Assembly: GCA_016201425.1 (NCBI GenBank)
Contig: JACQCW010000067.1
Span: forward strand, 1-10,111
Reading direction: 5' to 3'
DNA length: 10,111 nt
DNA from: Candidatus Vogelbacteria bacterium
GTDB taxonomy: Bacteria > Patescibacteria > Paceibacteria > UBA9973 > UBA12445
Shown here one piece after another: positions 1 through 6,572 of the stretch (the stretch's first letter is position 1; the number at the start of each line of letters is the position of its first letter). The position numbers and the translations under genes are program-made. The notes beneath the pieces were generated by a model. It was given only the letters and a program-made list of their open reading frames with translations, had not been told where the DNA came from and searched no databases.

Positions 1-1
1 C

Positions 2-688
2 GATGTAAATATCTCCAGTCCCGCTGTTTCGGAGATTCTTGAGTTTAATGGCACCAATTGGGTAAACTTCGCCACCTCATCACTTAAACTAAGTGGAACC
101 AACTTTAATAATAGTGTCAATGATGCCATTATCGCTTCTACAACTTTGACAGCCGCAGGCAACTTAAACGTTCTCAGTAGTCTAAATGTTCCAAATGGAG
201 TAGCCTACCTTTCTAGTGGAATGACAGAAGTCGGGCCGACACTTATAAACTCTGCTGGATCGAACAATACAAGTATTGCAGCATCGAGTAACTCGGGTAC
301 CGTTAGTATCGGTGATGCCGCCAATGTTGTGAACTTAAATGCATCTGCAACAACAATTGCCCACGCTTCAACAACGGCTCTATCGGTTGGTAGTGGGACT
401 AATGGAACAACAATTAATAATCTTATAGTCAGTACTTGTAATCTTAATACTATAACGATTAATCTTGGGGCTACAGGCATAGAAACCTGTGGTAATGGAA
501 CAGAAGGACTAGTAAATGGAGACAAGGTTTTTGTTACCGCTAGTAACCTAGATACTGGCTTTATTATAACGAATGCTTCTACTACTGGGTCCGGTACTAC
601 CATTAATGTAGCGATTAAAAATACCAACGGTCCCGGTGGTTCCACCAGCAACAATGCTGCCGTTATAAACTTCATCTCTATCCGATAG
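2..688 (+). CDS. Fibre-like, Ser/Thr/Asn-rich surface protein (5' end outside window)
   Basis: The frame is open from base 2 to the TAG at 686-688, so 228 residues of the C-terminal part are visible and the true start lies upstream. The TTG at 146 is internal, because the reading continues in frame to its left with similar composition. The protein is rich in Ser, Thr, Asn, Gly and Ala with alternating hydrophobic residues, as in beta-structured fibres or beta-solenoids. An early segment, EFNGTNWVNF, resembles the 'DGTNW' segments of tail-fibre and surface-fibre proteins. The last ~65 residues (from NGDKVFV to the terminal FISIR) look like a small beta-sandwich cap of the kind that ends phage-like fibre proteins. 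Two Cys lie at visible codons 146 and 163. It probably acts outside the cell as an adhesin or stalk, but this rests on composition and weak pattern similarity only. The next gene starts 18 bp downstream and is probably co-transcribed. Confidence 0.8.
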   Translation, partial: DVNISSPAVSEILEFNGTNWVNFATSSLKLSGTNFNNSVNDAIIASTTLTAAGNLNVLSSLNVPNGVAYLSSGMTEVGPTLINSAGSNNTSIAASSNSGTVSIGDAANVVNLNASATTIAHASTTALSVGSGTNGTTINNLIVSTCNLNTITINLGATGIETCGNGTEGLVNGDKVFVTASNLDTGFIITNASTTGSGTTINVAIKNTNGPGGSTSNNAAVINFISIR

Positions 689-706
689 ATTTAATTTAAA
701 TCTATT

Positions 707-1663
707 ATGAAAAATTACTTAACTAAACTGTCGATACTGACGCTTCTGGTCTCGCCATTCTCGGCCTTGGCCATGGGGGATGTCAGTCTTTCCTCGGGGG
801 CGATCATAAATGTGGGCGGAATAAATCTTACAGTTAATGGCCCAGTGGACTCGATTGTGGCAAATGCCAATAGTTTTGATGTAACGATGTCGACTTCTGA
901 GACGCTTACGGTAACATCTTCAGACAAGAGAACAATGACTGTTACGGCGGCTGGAGGTGCGGCTATTGTGGCAGATCTAACTTGTAATACCAGTAGTAGC
1001 GTCTACACAATCGGTAGCACAGCTCCAGGCGCAACGGGCGTAGTGATAACAGTTACTCCAACATCTAACACCTGTACTTCGGGCACCGGTGGTGGTACAG
1101 GTGGCGGCGGTGGCGGTGGAGGCAGCGCAGGTGCTCCTGGTCCGGCTACTCCTGCGGTGCCAGCCACGCCAGCAGTGCCAACTATTTCACCAGCAATTCC
1201 TGCGACCCCGGCGATCCCCGCGAACAGAGCAGCGGTGTTGGAGAACTTCGGTAGCCAACTTACACTGCTAGCACAATCCGTAGCCAGTCTATCTTCAGAT
1301 ACTCCAGCTGCAGTCATAAATAATTTAAGACAGCAACTCACAGCTTTAGCTCTGGCATTACAGAGTCTACAAACAACTTCTGGTGTGCCTGCTACTTCCT
1401 CGGCACTTGCTTCTGCAATTACAAAACAGGTCTTATTTGGAGAAAGGAGTGCCAACGTTAAGTTGATTCAACAGAAGCTCGCTTCTGATCCATCCCTTTA
1501 TAATGGGCCTGTGACAGGATTCTTTGGTAATGGTACAAAAGCTGCTGTTCAGAAATTCCAACTGAAATATGGTTTGACTACCCAAGGTGGATTGGGATAC
1601 GGAGTGTTCGGTCCTAAGACCATGAACATGTTTAACAAGGTATTCGGCGCCGAGACTCAATAG
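707..1663 (+). CDS. Secreted protein with C-terminal peptidoglycan-binding (PG_binding_1) domain
   Basis: A 318-residue exported protein. Residues 1-22 form a signal peptide: Lys near the N-terminus, a hydrophobic core, and an A-L-A site before MGD. Residues 23-123 are a Thr/Val/Ser-rich, probably all-beta region with two Cys (93, 123). Residues 126-140 are a Gly-rich hinge and 146-172 a Pro/Ala repeat. Residues 174-240 look helical (Leu/Ala/Gln). Residues 243-314 match the PG_binding_1 family, with the order GERSANVKLIQQKL, then PVTGFFGNGTKAAVQKFQ, then GYGVFGPKTMNMF. This family binds the peptide part of murein, so the protein is probably tethered to the wall with the N-terminal domain exposed. 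This architecture is common in Parcubacteria. No Shine-Dalgarno sequence precedes the ATG. It is likely co-transcribed with the fibre-like gene, and partnership in surface display is inferred. Confidence 0.9.
   Translation: MKNYLTKLSILTLLVSPFSALAMGDVSLSSGAIINVGGINLTVNGPVDSIVANANSFDVTMSTSETLTVTSSDKRTMTVTAAGGAAIVADLTCNTSSSVYTIGSTAPGATGVVITVTPTSNTCTSGTGGGTGGGGGGGGSAGAPGPATPAVPATPAVPTISPAIPATPAIPANRAAVLENFGSQLTLLAQSVASLSSDTPAAVINNLRQQLTALALALQSLQTTSGVPATSSALASAITKQVLFGERSANVKLIQQKLASDPSLYNGPVTGFFGNGTKAAVQKFQLKYGLTTQGGLGYGVFGPKTMNMFNKVFGAETQ
1082..1222 (+). repeat. Gly-rich plus Pro/Ala hinge repeat inside the PG-binding protein
   Basis: Codons 126-140 are mostly GGN (Gly). Codons 146-172 then hold tandem, imperfect copies of P-A-T-P-A-(V/I). 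The first part gives a flexible linker and the second an extended, stiff spacer between the beta-rich N-terminal region and the wall-binding domain. The repeated DNA is prone to copy-number change, so length may vary between strains. Confidence 0.85.
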
Positions 1664-1679
1664 AATTTATTGATTTTTC

Positions 1680-1731
1680 AAAACTCTTCTGGCAACCTTT
1701 GCTTCGGCAAGGTGTATGTTGGGAGAGTTTT
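1680..1731 (+). terminator. Long hairpin after the PG-binding gene; possible terminator
   Basis: The arms at 1680-1690 and 1721-1731 pair over 11 positions (AAAACTCTTCT with GGGAGAGTTTT, including two G-U pairs). Inside is a second hairpin: ACCTTTGC at 1695-1702 and GCAAGGT at 1707-1713, closed by a TTCG loop with C before and G after it, the extra-stable cUUCGg tetraloop. The 3' side has only four U before GG, so a classical U-tract is weak. It lies 16 bp after the stop codon and ends 2 bp before the downstream -10 box, so it may separate the two units or act as an RNA element. Confidence 0.45.
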
Positions 1732-1739
1732 GGTATAAT
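1731..1739 (+). promoter_or_regulatory. Extended -10 promoter (TGGTATAAT) for the DsbA-DoxX unit
   Basis: TATAAT at 1734-1739 is preceded by TGG, a perfect extended -10 element. No convincing -35 box lies 16-18 bp upstream, as is common with extended -10 promoters. The expected start of transcription is near 1746, giving a leader of about 38 nt before the ATG at 1784. Confidence 0.65.
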
Positions 1740-1783
1740 AGAGGAACAAGCTTTAGAGAAGTTTACTAACTAATTCATTTTTG

Positions 1784-2506
1784 ATGGACGAACATAATAA
1801 TCAAACAAAGATCGAGATTACAGTGCCTATGGCGATAATTATTGCTGGCATATTTATCGCGGGTGCTATAGTTGTCGCCAAAGGACAAAATGTGGCACCA
1901 GTAAGTCCCACAAATCAGATTGAGCCTGTTTCACAATCTGACATAAATTTAAAAGCTGTGGATAGTGGGGAGCATATTAGAGGCTCCATTTCGGCCCCGA
2001 TTAAAATTGTAGAGTTCTCTGATCCTGAATGTCCTTTTTGCAAACGATTTCACTCTACAATGAAGCAGGTTATGGATAACTATGGAACTAAAGGAGAGGT
2101 TGCTTGGGTGTACAGGGACTTTCCTTTAGATTCTTTGCATCCCAAGGCGCGTAAGGAGTCTGAGGCACTTGAGTGTGCAGCGAATATTGGAGGTAACGAA
2201 ATATTTTGGAAATATCTTGACCGGCTTATGGAAATTACGCCGTCCAATAATCAGCTTGACCCGGTAAAATTAAATGAGATCGCAGATTATGTTAAATTAG
2301 ACCAAAAGCAGTTCACTGATTGTCTAAAAAGTAGTAAGTTCGCGAGCAAGGTGCAGGCGGGGATCGACGACGCAACAGCTGCCGGTGGACGCGGCACGCC
2401 ATACAGTGTGGTAATTTCGGCCAGTGGCAAAAAGATTGCAATCGATGGCGCGTATCCATACGAGTCTGTAGCTCAAACTATTGACCAGGTGCTTGCAGGC
2501 AAGTAG
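1784..2506 (+). CDS. Membrane-anchored DsbA-like thiol-disulfide oxidoreductase
   Basis: A 240-residue thioredoxin-fold protein of the DsbA-like Thioredoxin_4 type. Residues 13-33 form one N-terminal transmembrane anchor, followed by a ~25-residue linker, so the catalytic domain lies outside the membrane. The redox motif is C83-P-F-C86 in the context DPECPFCKRF. The usual cis-proline is P206, in GRGTPYSVV. Two more Cys (131 and 180) lie in the helical insertion and could form a structural disulfide. The family oxidises or isomerises disulfides in exported proteins, and CPFC alone does not settle which. ATG 1784 is chosen over the TTG at 1781, which would add one residue; neither has a Shine-Dalgarno sequence. 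It is followed after 24 bp by a DoxX gene. No DsbB or VKOR-type re-oxidant is in the window. Client proteins are unknown, but Cys-containing secreted proteins are encoded nearby. Confidence 0.92.
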   Translation: MDEHNNQTKIEITVPMAIIIAGIFIAGAIVVAKGQNVAPVSPTNQIEPVSQSDINLKAVDSGEHIRGSISAPIKIVEFSDPECPFCKRFHSTMKQVMDNYGTKGEVAWVYRDFPLDSLHPKARKESEALECAANIGGNEIFWKYLDRLMEITPSNNQLDPVKLNEIADYVKLDQKQFTDCLKSSKFASKVQAGIDDATAAGGRGTPYSVVISASGKKIAIDGAYPYESVAQTIDQVLAGK

Positions 2507-2530
2507 TTATAAGATTTATTTACAAAGTTT

Positions 2531-2920
2531 ATGATAAATTTATTTTATTTAGGAAGATTACTATACGGTGGATACTTTTTTTACAGTGGATATAATCATT
2601 TTGCTAAACTTGGTTCAATGTCACAATATGCCGCATCGAAAGGAGTACCGGCACCAAAGGCCCTTGTATCTTTGTCTGGTCTATTGATTTTACTCGGTGG
2701 CCTGTGGATTTTAACTGGCGTATACGTCGGCGCTGGTGTTGCGGAGATCTCCATTTTTTTAATAATTGTGTCGTATAAAATGCATGACTTTTGGAAAGAA
2801 ACCGACCCCATGCAGCAAATGATGCAAAAAACACAGTTTCTTAAAAATATGGCACTGCTGGGTGCCGCACTTATGTTGCTTCAGATACCGGTTGGTGGCT
2901 GGGGGTGGACGTTGTTTTAG
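2531..2920 (+). CDS. DoxX family membrane protein
   Basis: A 129-residue integral membrane protein with four likely transmembrane segments, at about residues 2-22, 44-63, 66-83 and 104-120. Family-typical features are an N-terminal R-LLYGGYFFYSGYNHF stretch, the sequence KMHDFWKETDP between helices 3 and 4, and QFLKNMALLGAALML at the start of helix 4. DoxX proteins are related to the small subunit of thiosulfate:quinone oxidoreductase. In other bacteria they take part in membrane-linked thiol and oxidative-stress responses, but the biochemical role is poorly fixed. Its place 24 bp after a DsbA-like gene suggests a link between quinone or electron transfer and disulfide chemistry, which is inference. 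No Shine-Dalgarno sequence is visible. The unit ends at the hairpin at 2931-2954. Confidence 0.9.
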   Translation: MINLFYLGRLLYGGYFFYSGYNHFAKLGSMSQYAASKGVPAPKALVSLSGLLILLGGLWILTGVYVGAGVAEISIFLIIVSYKMHDFWKETDPMQQMMQKTQFLKNMALLGAALMLLQIPVGGWGWTLF

Positions 2921-2930
2921 AAATTAAAAG

Positions 2931-2954
2931 AACCGACCACGAAGGTCGGTTTTT
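2931..2954. terminator. Bidirectional intrinsic terminator between convergent genes
   Basis: AACCGACC (2931-2938) and GGTCGGTT (2944-2951) form a perfect 8-bp stem with the loop ACGAA. On the plus strand it is followed by T to 2954. On the minus strand the tail after the stem reads CTTTTAATTT, also U-rich. It lies between the ends of the DoxX gene (2920) and the minus-strand phosphatase gene (2961), so it can stop both transcripts. Confidence 0.85.
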
Positions 2955-2960
2955 GGTTGA

Positions 2961-3668
2961 TTATTTTTTCTCTTCGAGTGGGTCGAATTGCTTCATCTTT
3001 TTCCACCCTGTTTTTTTGCCTTTATAAAAATGGATAGTGCAGTTCTTTACCCAACCGTCTCGGATCATCTGATTGGATTGTTCTAGATTGAGTCCCTCCA
3101 TAGGGACTTGGAGTGAATGAAGTGTATGGCCATGACAAAAGATGAAGACAACTTTTCCGCGGTAGAGCTCCACAAGCTCCAAAATTCCTTGGCGCGTGCG
3201 CGGGACCATGTCGGCGATACTCTCACCATTTAGTGGGCGATTTTGGTAGGGATTCGAGCCCCAATCTTTTTGATCTTGATCGTAGAATGGCAAAGCTTCT
3301 CGGCTGGATTTTCCAACCTTGCGAAGCGTTCCACATTCTCGTTCGCGGAAGCGGTCATCTGTACGAATGATCATGCGGCCGATATCTTTTTGAGAGTAGC
3401 CAGATCGGAGGGCGAACTCCCGCGTCTGCATGGCACGTTTGTAACCAGAGTCGATGACTACATCGGGAGTTCCAAAGTTTTTTCGTAGGAACTTACCGAG
3501 CTTCTCAGCCTGTTCAATTCCTAGATCAGTGAGCGGTACTTCAAAGTCTTCGAGATCCATAAGCATCTTGTGCTTAATCGGATCATCTCCAATCCAGGGT
3601 CCGTCTCCCAATTTATTTGCCCAGGATTCTCCGTGTCGACATGCAACAAGGCTTGGATGCTTCTTCAC
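2961..3668 (-). CDS. Histidine phosphatase (phosphoglycerate mutase-like) family protein
   Basis: A 235-residue cytoplasmic protein of the histidine phosphatase superfamily. The hallmark R11-H12-G13-E14 holds the phospho-accepting His12. Other family positions are PLTDLGIEQAEKLG (45-58), SGYKRAMQT with R78 (74-82), RFRERECG with likely acid E109 (106-113), and the second catalytic His179 in FCHGHTLHS. No signal peptide or membrane helix is seen. The substrate cannot be read from sequence: members include phosphoglycerate mutases, sugar phosphatases and nucleotide-related phosphatases. The start is GTG, with AGGAGG exactly 5 nt upstream. An ATG overlapping it (minus strand 3670-3668) is followed at once by TGA and cannot be the start. 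The gene stands alone, convergent with doxX and divergent from the PEBP-exporter operon. Confidence 0.92.
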   Translation of the reverse strand: MKKHPSLVACRHGESWANKLGDGPWIGDDPIKHKMLMDLEDFEVPLTDLGIEQAEKLGKFLRKNFGTPDVVIDSGYKRAMQTREFALRSGYSQKDIGRMIIRTDDRFRERECGTLRKVGKSSREALPFYDQDQKDWGSNPYQNRPLNGESIADMVPRTRQGILELVELYRGKVVFIFCHGHTLHSLQVPMEGLNLEQSNQMIRDGWVKNCTIHFYKGKKTGWKKMKQFDPLEEKK

Positions 3669-3673
3669 ATTTT

Positions 3674-3679
3674 CCTCCT
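3674..3679 (-). promoter_or_regulatory. Perfect Shine-Dalgarno AGGAGG of the phosphatase gene
   Basis: On the minus strand AGGAGG lies 5 nt before the GTG start and fixes it. This strong site contrasts with the plus-strand genes on either side, which show none. Confidence 0.85.
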
Positions 3680-3721
3680 CTTAAAAGTTTATGTTGTAAA
3701 AGATCTCAGGTGTCACTTTTA

Positions 3722-3750
3722 CTTCTACACTATTATGGCCATTGAGTCAA
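3722..3750 (-). promoter_or_regulatory. Candidate promoter of the phosphatase gene
   Basis: On the minus strand, TTGACT (plus positions 3745-3750) and TAGAAG (3722-3727) are separated by 17 bp. The -35 matches the consensus at 5 of 6 positions and the -10 at 4 of 6. A start near 3715 would give a leader of about 46 nt. It lies back to back with the plus-strand extended -10 at 3777-3785. Confidence 0.4.
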
Positions 3751-3776
3751 ACGACGACGCTCTGATTAGTAAATTC

Positions 3777-3785
3777 TGCTATACT
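3777..3785 (+). promoter_or_regulatory. Extended -10 promoter (TGCTATACT) for the PEBP-exporter operon
   Basis: TATACT at 3780-3785 is preceded by TGC, a good extended -10. No clear -35 is present. The expected transcription start falls at about 3791-3793, on or next to the GTG at 3792, so the first gene may be translated from a leaderless mRNA. It is the only promoter seen for the four-gene run to 7823. Confidence 0.6.
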
Positions 3786-3791
3786 GTATAG

Positions 3792-4322
3792 GTGCGTATG
3801 CTAATAGTTATTCTTTTGATTGGCTTGGTGGTTATTGTATTTAGCATGAGAGACAATATTTTGATTATGAATATAAAAAGTACTGTTTTTGATTCTGGCG
3901 GGAAGCTTCCTGCGAAATACACGTGTGATGGAGGAAAGACAAATCCACCTCTCGAAATTTCAAATGTTCCTGTGGCGGCAAAATCACTGGTGTTGATTGT
4001 TGAAGATCCTGATGCACCACGATCAATTTACGCACCAGACGGCGTGTGGGTTCACTGGCTAGTCTGGAATATTGATCCACGTAAAAATGTTATTAAAGAA
4101 AATGAAGAAGCCTTTGGCGTTGTTGGGTCAAATAGTTATGGGCACGTCAAGTACGACCCGCCCTGTCCACCGAATGGAGAGCACCATTATTTTTTCAGAG
4201 TTTTTGCACTAGATACTCTTCTTGATTTATCGGCTGGATCGACGAAGGATAAGTTGGTTACAGCAATTAATGGTCATATTGTAGCTTCTAGTGAGCTGCT
4301 TGGCAGATATAGTCGTTATTAG
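3792..4322 (+). CDS. PEBP family (YbhB/YbcL-like) protein with N-terminal membrane anchor
   Basis: A 176-residue protein. From about residue 27 it matches the bacterial phosphatidylethanolamine-binding protein family: FDSGGKLPAKYTCDG, the ligand-site motif D72-P-D-A-P76 in VEDPDAP, GVWVHWLVWNI, and YGHVKYDPPCPPNGEHHYFFRVFALD split around residues 116-141. Residues 4-18 are strongly hydrophobic (LIVILLIGLVVIVFS) and would anchor the domain outside the membrane. The GTG at 3792 is chosen because the -10 box predicts transcription starting there. ATG 3798 would keep the anchor, whereas ATG 3867 (residue 26) would give a cytoplasmic protein like E. coli YbhB. No Shine-Dalgarno sequence exists. 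The molecular role of bacterial PEBPs is unsettled, with ligand binding or kinase/protease modulation suggested for relatives. It leads an exporter operon, 14 bp before the adaptor gene. Confidence 0.87.
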   Translation: MRMLIVILLIGLVVIVFSMRDNILIMNIKSTVFDSGGKLPAKYTCDGGKTNPPLEISNVPVAAKSLVLIVEDPDAPRSIYAPDGVWVHWLVWNIDPRKNVIKENEEAFGVVGSNSYGHVKYDPPCPPNGEHHYFFRVFALDTLLDLSAGSTKDKLVTAINGHIVASSELLGRYSRY

Positions 4323-4336
4323 TTATAAAAAATTAT

Positions 4337-5866
4337 ATGTCAAAAAAAGTAATTGGTATTTTCGTTGTGGTGACTGCGATTGTGGGAGGATATTTTATTT
4401 TTCATAAAAATCCGACATACCAATTTATTACTGTACACCGTGGCCCTATTAGCGAGTCAGTCTCAATAACCGGAAATACGTTGCCGATTAAAAGTGTATC
4501 TTTGGCCTTTGGAGATAGTGGCATAATTTCTCATGCATATTCTGATCTTGGGAATAATGTCTACGCTGGACAGATTCTGGCAGAACTTAACACTAGTGAT
4601 TTATTAGCTCAACTGCATCAAGCTGAGGCGAACGTAGATGTACAGAAAGCGAAACTCCAAGGTATAGAGGGCGGTTCGAGACCAGAAGATATTGCGGCAT
4701 CGCAGGCGGCTGTTGATAAGGCTAAACAGGATCTTAGTAATTTTTACTCTAGTATTAGTGACACATCTATTGATAGTTATGCCAAGGCAAATGATGCAGT
4801 TCAAACAGAGATTGAGCAGTTTTTCTCTAATGGCGAAACTTCAAACCCAAAGCTCACGTATGTTACGTCTAATTCACAAACCGAGACTGATTCGGATACA
4901 AAAAGGCTTTCAGTAAGTAATAGCTTTAATAAGTGGCGAGGCCAACTCGAAGCTGTTGACCGCCTAGACAAGGTTAGTTTGGAGGCTTTTTTGCAAGATC
5001 AAATTAACTACCTCTCAACAATAAGACAGTTGCTCAATAGTCTCTCACTTACACTTGACGCCGCTCCTGCCCTTAGTGATACGACGGTCAGCACTTACAA
5101 AACTGATCTGTCTACTGCGCTAAACGAGGTAAATGCTGCGGCGAAGAATTTGAATGTGATCATTCAGAGTATTGCATCTCAAAAAATAACGATTACACAA
5201 TTGCAAGCGGAACTTGACTTGAAAAAGGCGGGTGCATTGCCGAGTGACATAACTCAACAACAAGCTCAAGTAGAACAAGCGGGGGCCGGTGTTGATGCCA
5301 TAAAGGCAAAATTAGATAATGCTCAGATAATTTCTCCTATAAGTGGGGTTATTACACAATTTGATGCTAAGGTTGGGCAACTCGCATCTCCGTCTCTGCC
5401 ACTTATTTCCGTAATGGCTGACCAAGGATATGAAGTTGATGCTGGTGTTTCAGAGACTGATATAGGTAAGATAGTAAGGGGAGATACAGTCACGATGACA
5501 CTTGATGCCTTCCCGAACGAAACATTTGTTGGGTCTGTATTTTATATCGCGCCGTCTGAAACCAACGCCCAAGGAGTTGTAACGTATCAAATAAAAATAT
5601 CATTCAATAAGTTTGATCCAAGACTAAAAAGTGGACTTACGGCAAACATTCACATTGAAACAAGTCACAAGAATAGTGTTTTGATTCTTCCGCAGTATGC
5701 AATCTTACAAAACAATGAAGGCACTTTTATTGAAACACTCGTCGGTAATAAATCCACCACGAGTCCAGTTGTGCTTGGCATTCAGGATCAAAGTGGAAAT
5801 GTTGAGGTTGTCTCCGGTGTAACTGAAGGAGAGAAGGTCCTTAATATAGGTCTTAAGACTCAATGA
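4337..5866 (+). CDS. HlyD/MacA-like periplasmic adaptor (membrane fusion) protein
   Basis: A 509-residue adaptor. Residues 5-22 form an N-terminal membrane anchor. The first half of the lipoyl (biotinyl-like) domain is about 53-92, with SGIISHAYSDLGNNVYAGQ. The second half is about 328-360, with IISPISGVITQFDAKVGQ. Between them the coiled-coil hairpin (about 88-135 and 280-328) is interrupted by a long helical insert at about 136-280. Beta-barrel and membrane-proximal regions follow (about 365-505), with DAGVSETDIGKI and LPQYAILQNNEGTFIETLVG. Adaptors of this family link an inner-membrane ABC transporter to its export path. The gene overlaps the ATPase gene by ATGA, which ties it to the MacB-like pair downstream. 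MacA is usually about 370 residues, so this one is long because of the insert. The transported substrate is not readable from sequence. No Shine-Dalgarno sequence precedes the ATG. Confidence 0.9.
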   Translation: MSKKVIGIFVVVTAIVGGYFIFHKNPTYQFITVHRGPISESVSITGNTLPIKSVSLAFGDSGIISHAYSDLGNNVYAGQILAELNTSDLLAQLHQAEANVDVQKAKLQGIEGGSRPEDIAASQAAVDKAKQDLSNFYSSISDTSIDSYAKANDAVQTEIEQFFSNGETSNPKLTYVTSNSQTETDSDTKRLSVSNSFNKWRGQLEAVDRLDKVSLEAFLQDQINYLSTIRQLLNSLSLTLDAAPALSDTTVSTYKTDLSTALNEVNAAAKNLNVIIQSIASQKITITQLQAELDLKKAGALPSDITQQQAQVEQAGAGVDAIKAKLDNAQIISPISGVITQFDAKVGQLASPSLPLISVMADQGYEVDAGVSETDIGKIVRGDTVTMTLDAFPNETFVGSVFYIAPSETNAQGVVTYQIKISFNKFDPRLKSGLTANIHIETSHKNSVLILPQYAILQNNEGTFIETLVGNKSTTSPVVLGIQDQSGNVEVVSGVTEGEKVLNIGLKTQ

Positions 5867-6570
5867 TAGAGGTTCGCGACTTAAAAAAAGATTATACAGA
5901 TGCAGAGACACCTACCCAAGCGCTCTCTGGAATTAGTTTTTCAATCCATAAAGGTGAATTTGTCTCAATTATGGGACCATCTGGTTCGGGGAAATCTACC
6001 CTTCTTCATATTTTGAGTTTTCTCGATAGACCCACCGGCGGATCATATAAGTTTCAGGGTAGAGAAATTGACGAGATGACTGATCGTGAACTCGCACAAG
6101 TGAGGAATAAGGACATGGGGTTCGTCTTTCAGGCATTCAATCTTCTTTCGCGACTGTCAGTTTATGATAATGTTGAAATTCCATTACTGTATTCGGATAT
6201 TCCTTCGTTAAAAAGATCAGAACTCATAGTCAACGCGGTAGAATCTGTTGGCCTTGGTGATAAACTTCATTCTGAGGCAGGTCGTCTTTCTGGCGGACAA
6301 AAACAGCGTGTTGCTATTGCCCGTGCACTTGTGACAGATCCAAATATCGTTTTTGCTGACGAGCCCACAGGTAACCTTGATTCTCAGTCTGGTCTACAAG
6401 TTATGGAAATTCTTGAGTCTCTTCATAATAAGGGGCGTACGGTTGTGCTCGTGACACACGAGACTCAAACTGCTGAGTTTGCCAATAGAATTATCAAAAT
6501 TAAAGACGGTAGGATTGAAAGTGACAGTCCAATCGTCGCAAACCGACATCACCATAAGGCGCTGAAATAA
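5863..6570 (+). CDS. ABC transporter ATP-binding protein (MacB/LolD type)
   Basis: A 235-residue ATPase subunit with a complete set of ABC motifs. The Walker A is GPSGSGKST (38-46), the Q-loop glutamine is Q90 in VFQAFNLL, the signature is LSGGQKQR (142-149), and the Walker B is IVFADEP with catalytic E167. A D-loop NLD follows, and the H-loop His is H199 in LVTHE. The tail HHHK near the C-terminus is unremarkable. The sequence belongs to the MacB/LolD/FtsE group, which powers mechanotransmission-type exporters rather than importers. Its ATG overlaps the adaptor's TGA (ATGA), so translation is probably coupled, in keeping with the absence of a usable Shine-Dalgarno sequence. The permease follows after 2 bp. 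Confidence 0.96.
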   Translation: MIEVRDLKKDYTDAETPTQALSGISFSIHKGEFVSIMGPSGSGKSTLLHILSFLDRPTGGSYKFQGREIDEMTDRELAQVRNKDMGFVFQAFNLLSRLSVYDNVEIPLLYSDIPSLKRSELIVNAVESVGLGDKLHSEAGRLSGGQKQRVAIARALVTDPNIVFADEPTGNLDSQSGLQVMEILESLHNKGRTVVLVTHETQTAEFANRIIKIKDGRIESDSPIVANRHHHKALK

Positions 6571-6572
6571 TT

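Noticed and set aside
205..675. Minus-strand ORF of 156 codons opposite the fibre-like gene
   Set aside because: It mirrors the plus-strand gene, has no ribosome site, and its Val/Leu/Pro-rich product is what the complement of Asn/Thr/Gly-rich codons gives.
1082..1222. Tandem DNA repeats as a possible CRISPR or satellite array
   Set aside because: The repeats follow codon periodicity within an open reading frame and have no spacers.
1003..1455. Minus-strand ORF of 150 codons opposite the PG-binding gene
   Set aside because: Its poly-Pro and Ala/Gly repeats are the complement of the Gly and Pro/Ala hinge; the plus-strand gene has a signal peptide and a known domain.
1781..1783. TTG as start of the DsbA-like gene
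   Set aside because: The next codon is ATG at 1784, TTG adds only one residue, and no ribosome site favours it.
3665..3670. ATG overlapping the GTG start of the phosphatase (minus strand)
   Set aside because: It is followed directly by TGA, so it codes for one residue only; GTG is in frame with the RHGE motif.
3454..3791. Overlapping plus-strand ORFs opposite the start of the phosphatase gene
   Set aside because: They lie antisense to a gene with clear family motifs and a strong ribosome site, and their products resemble nothing.
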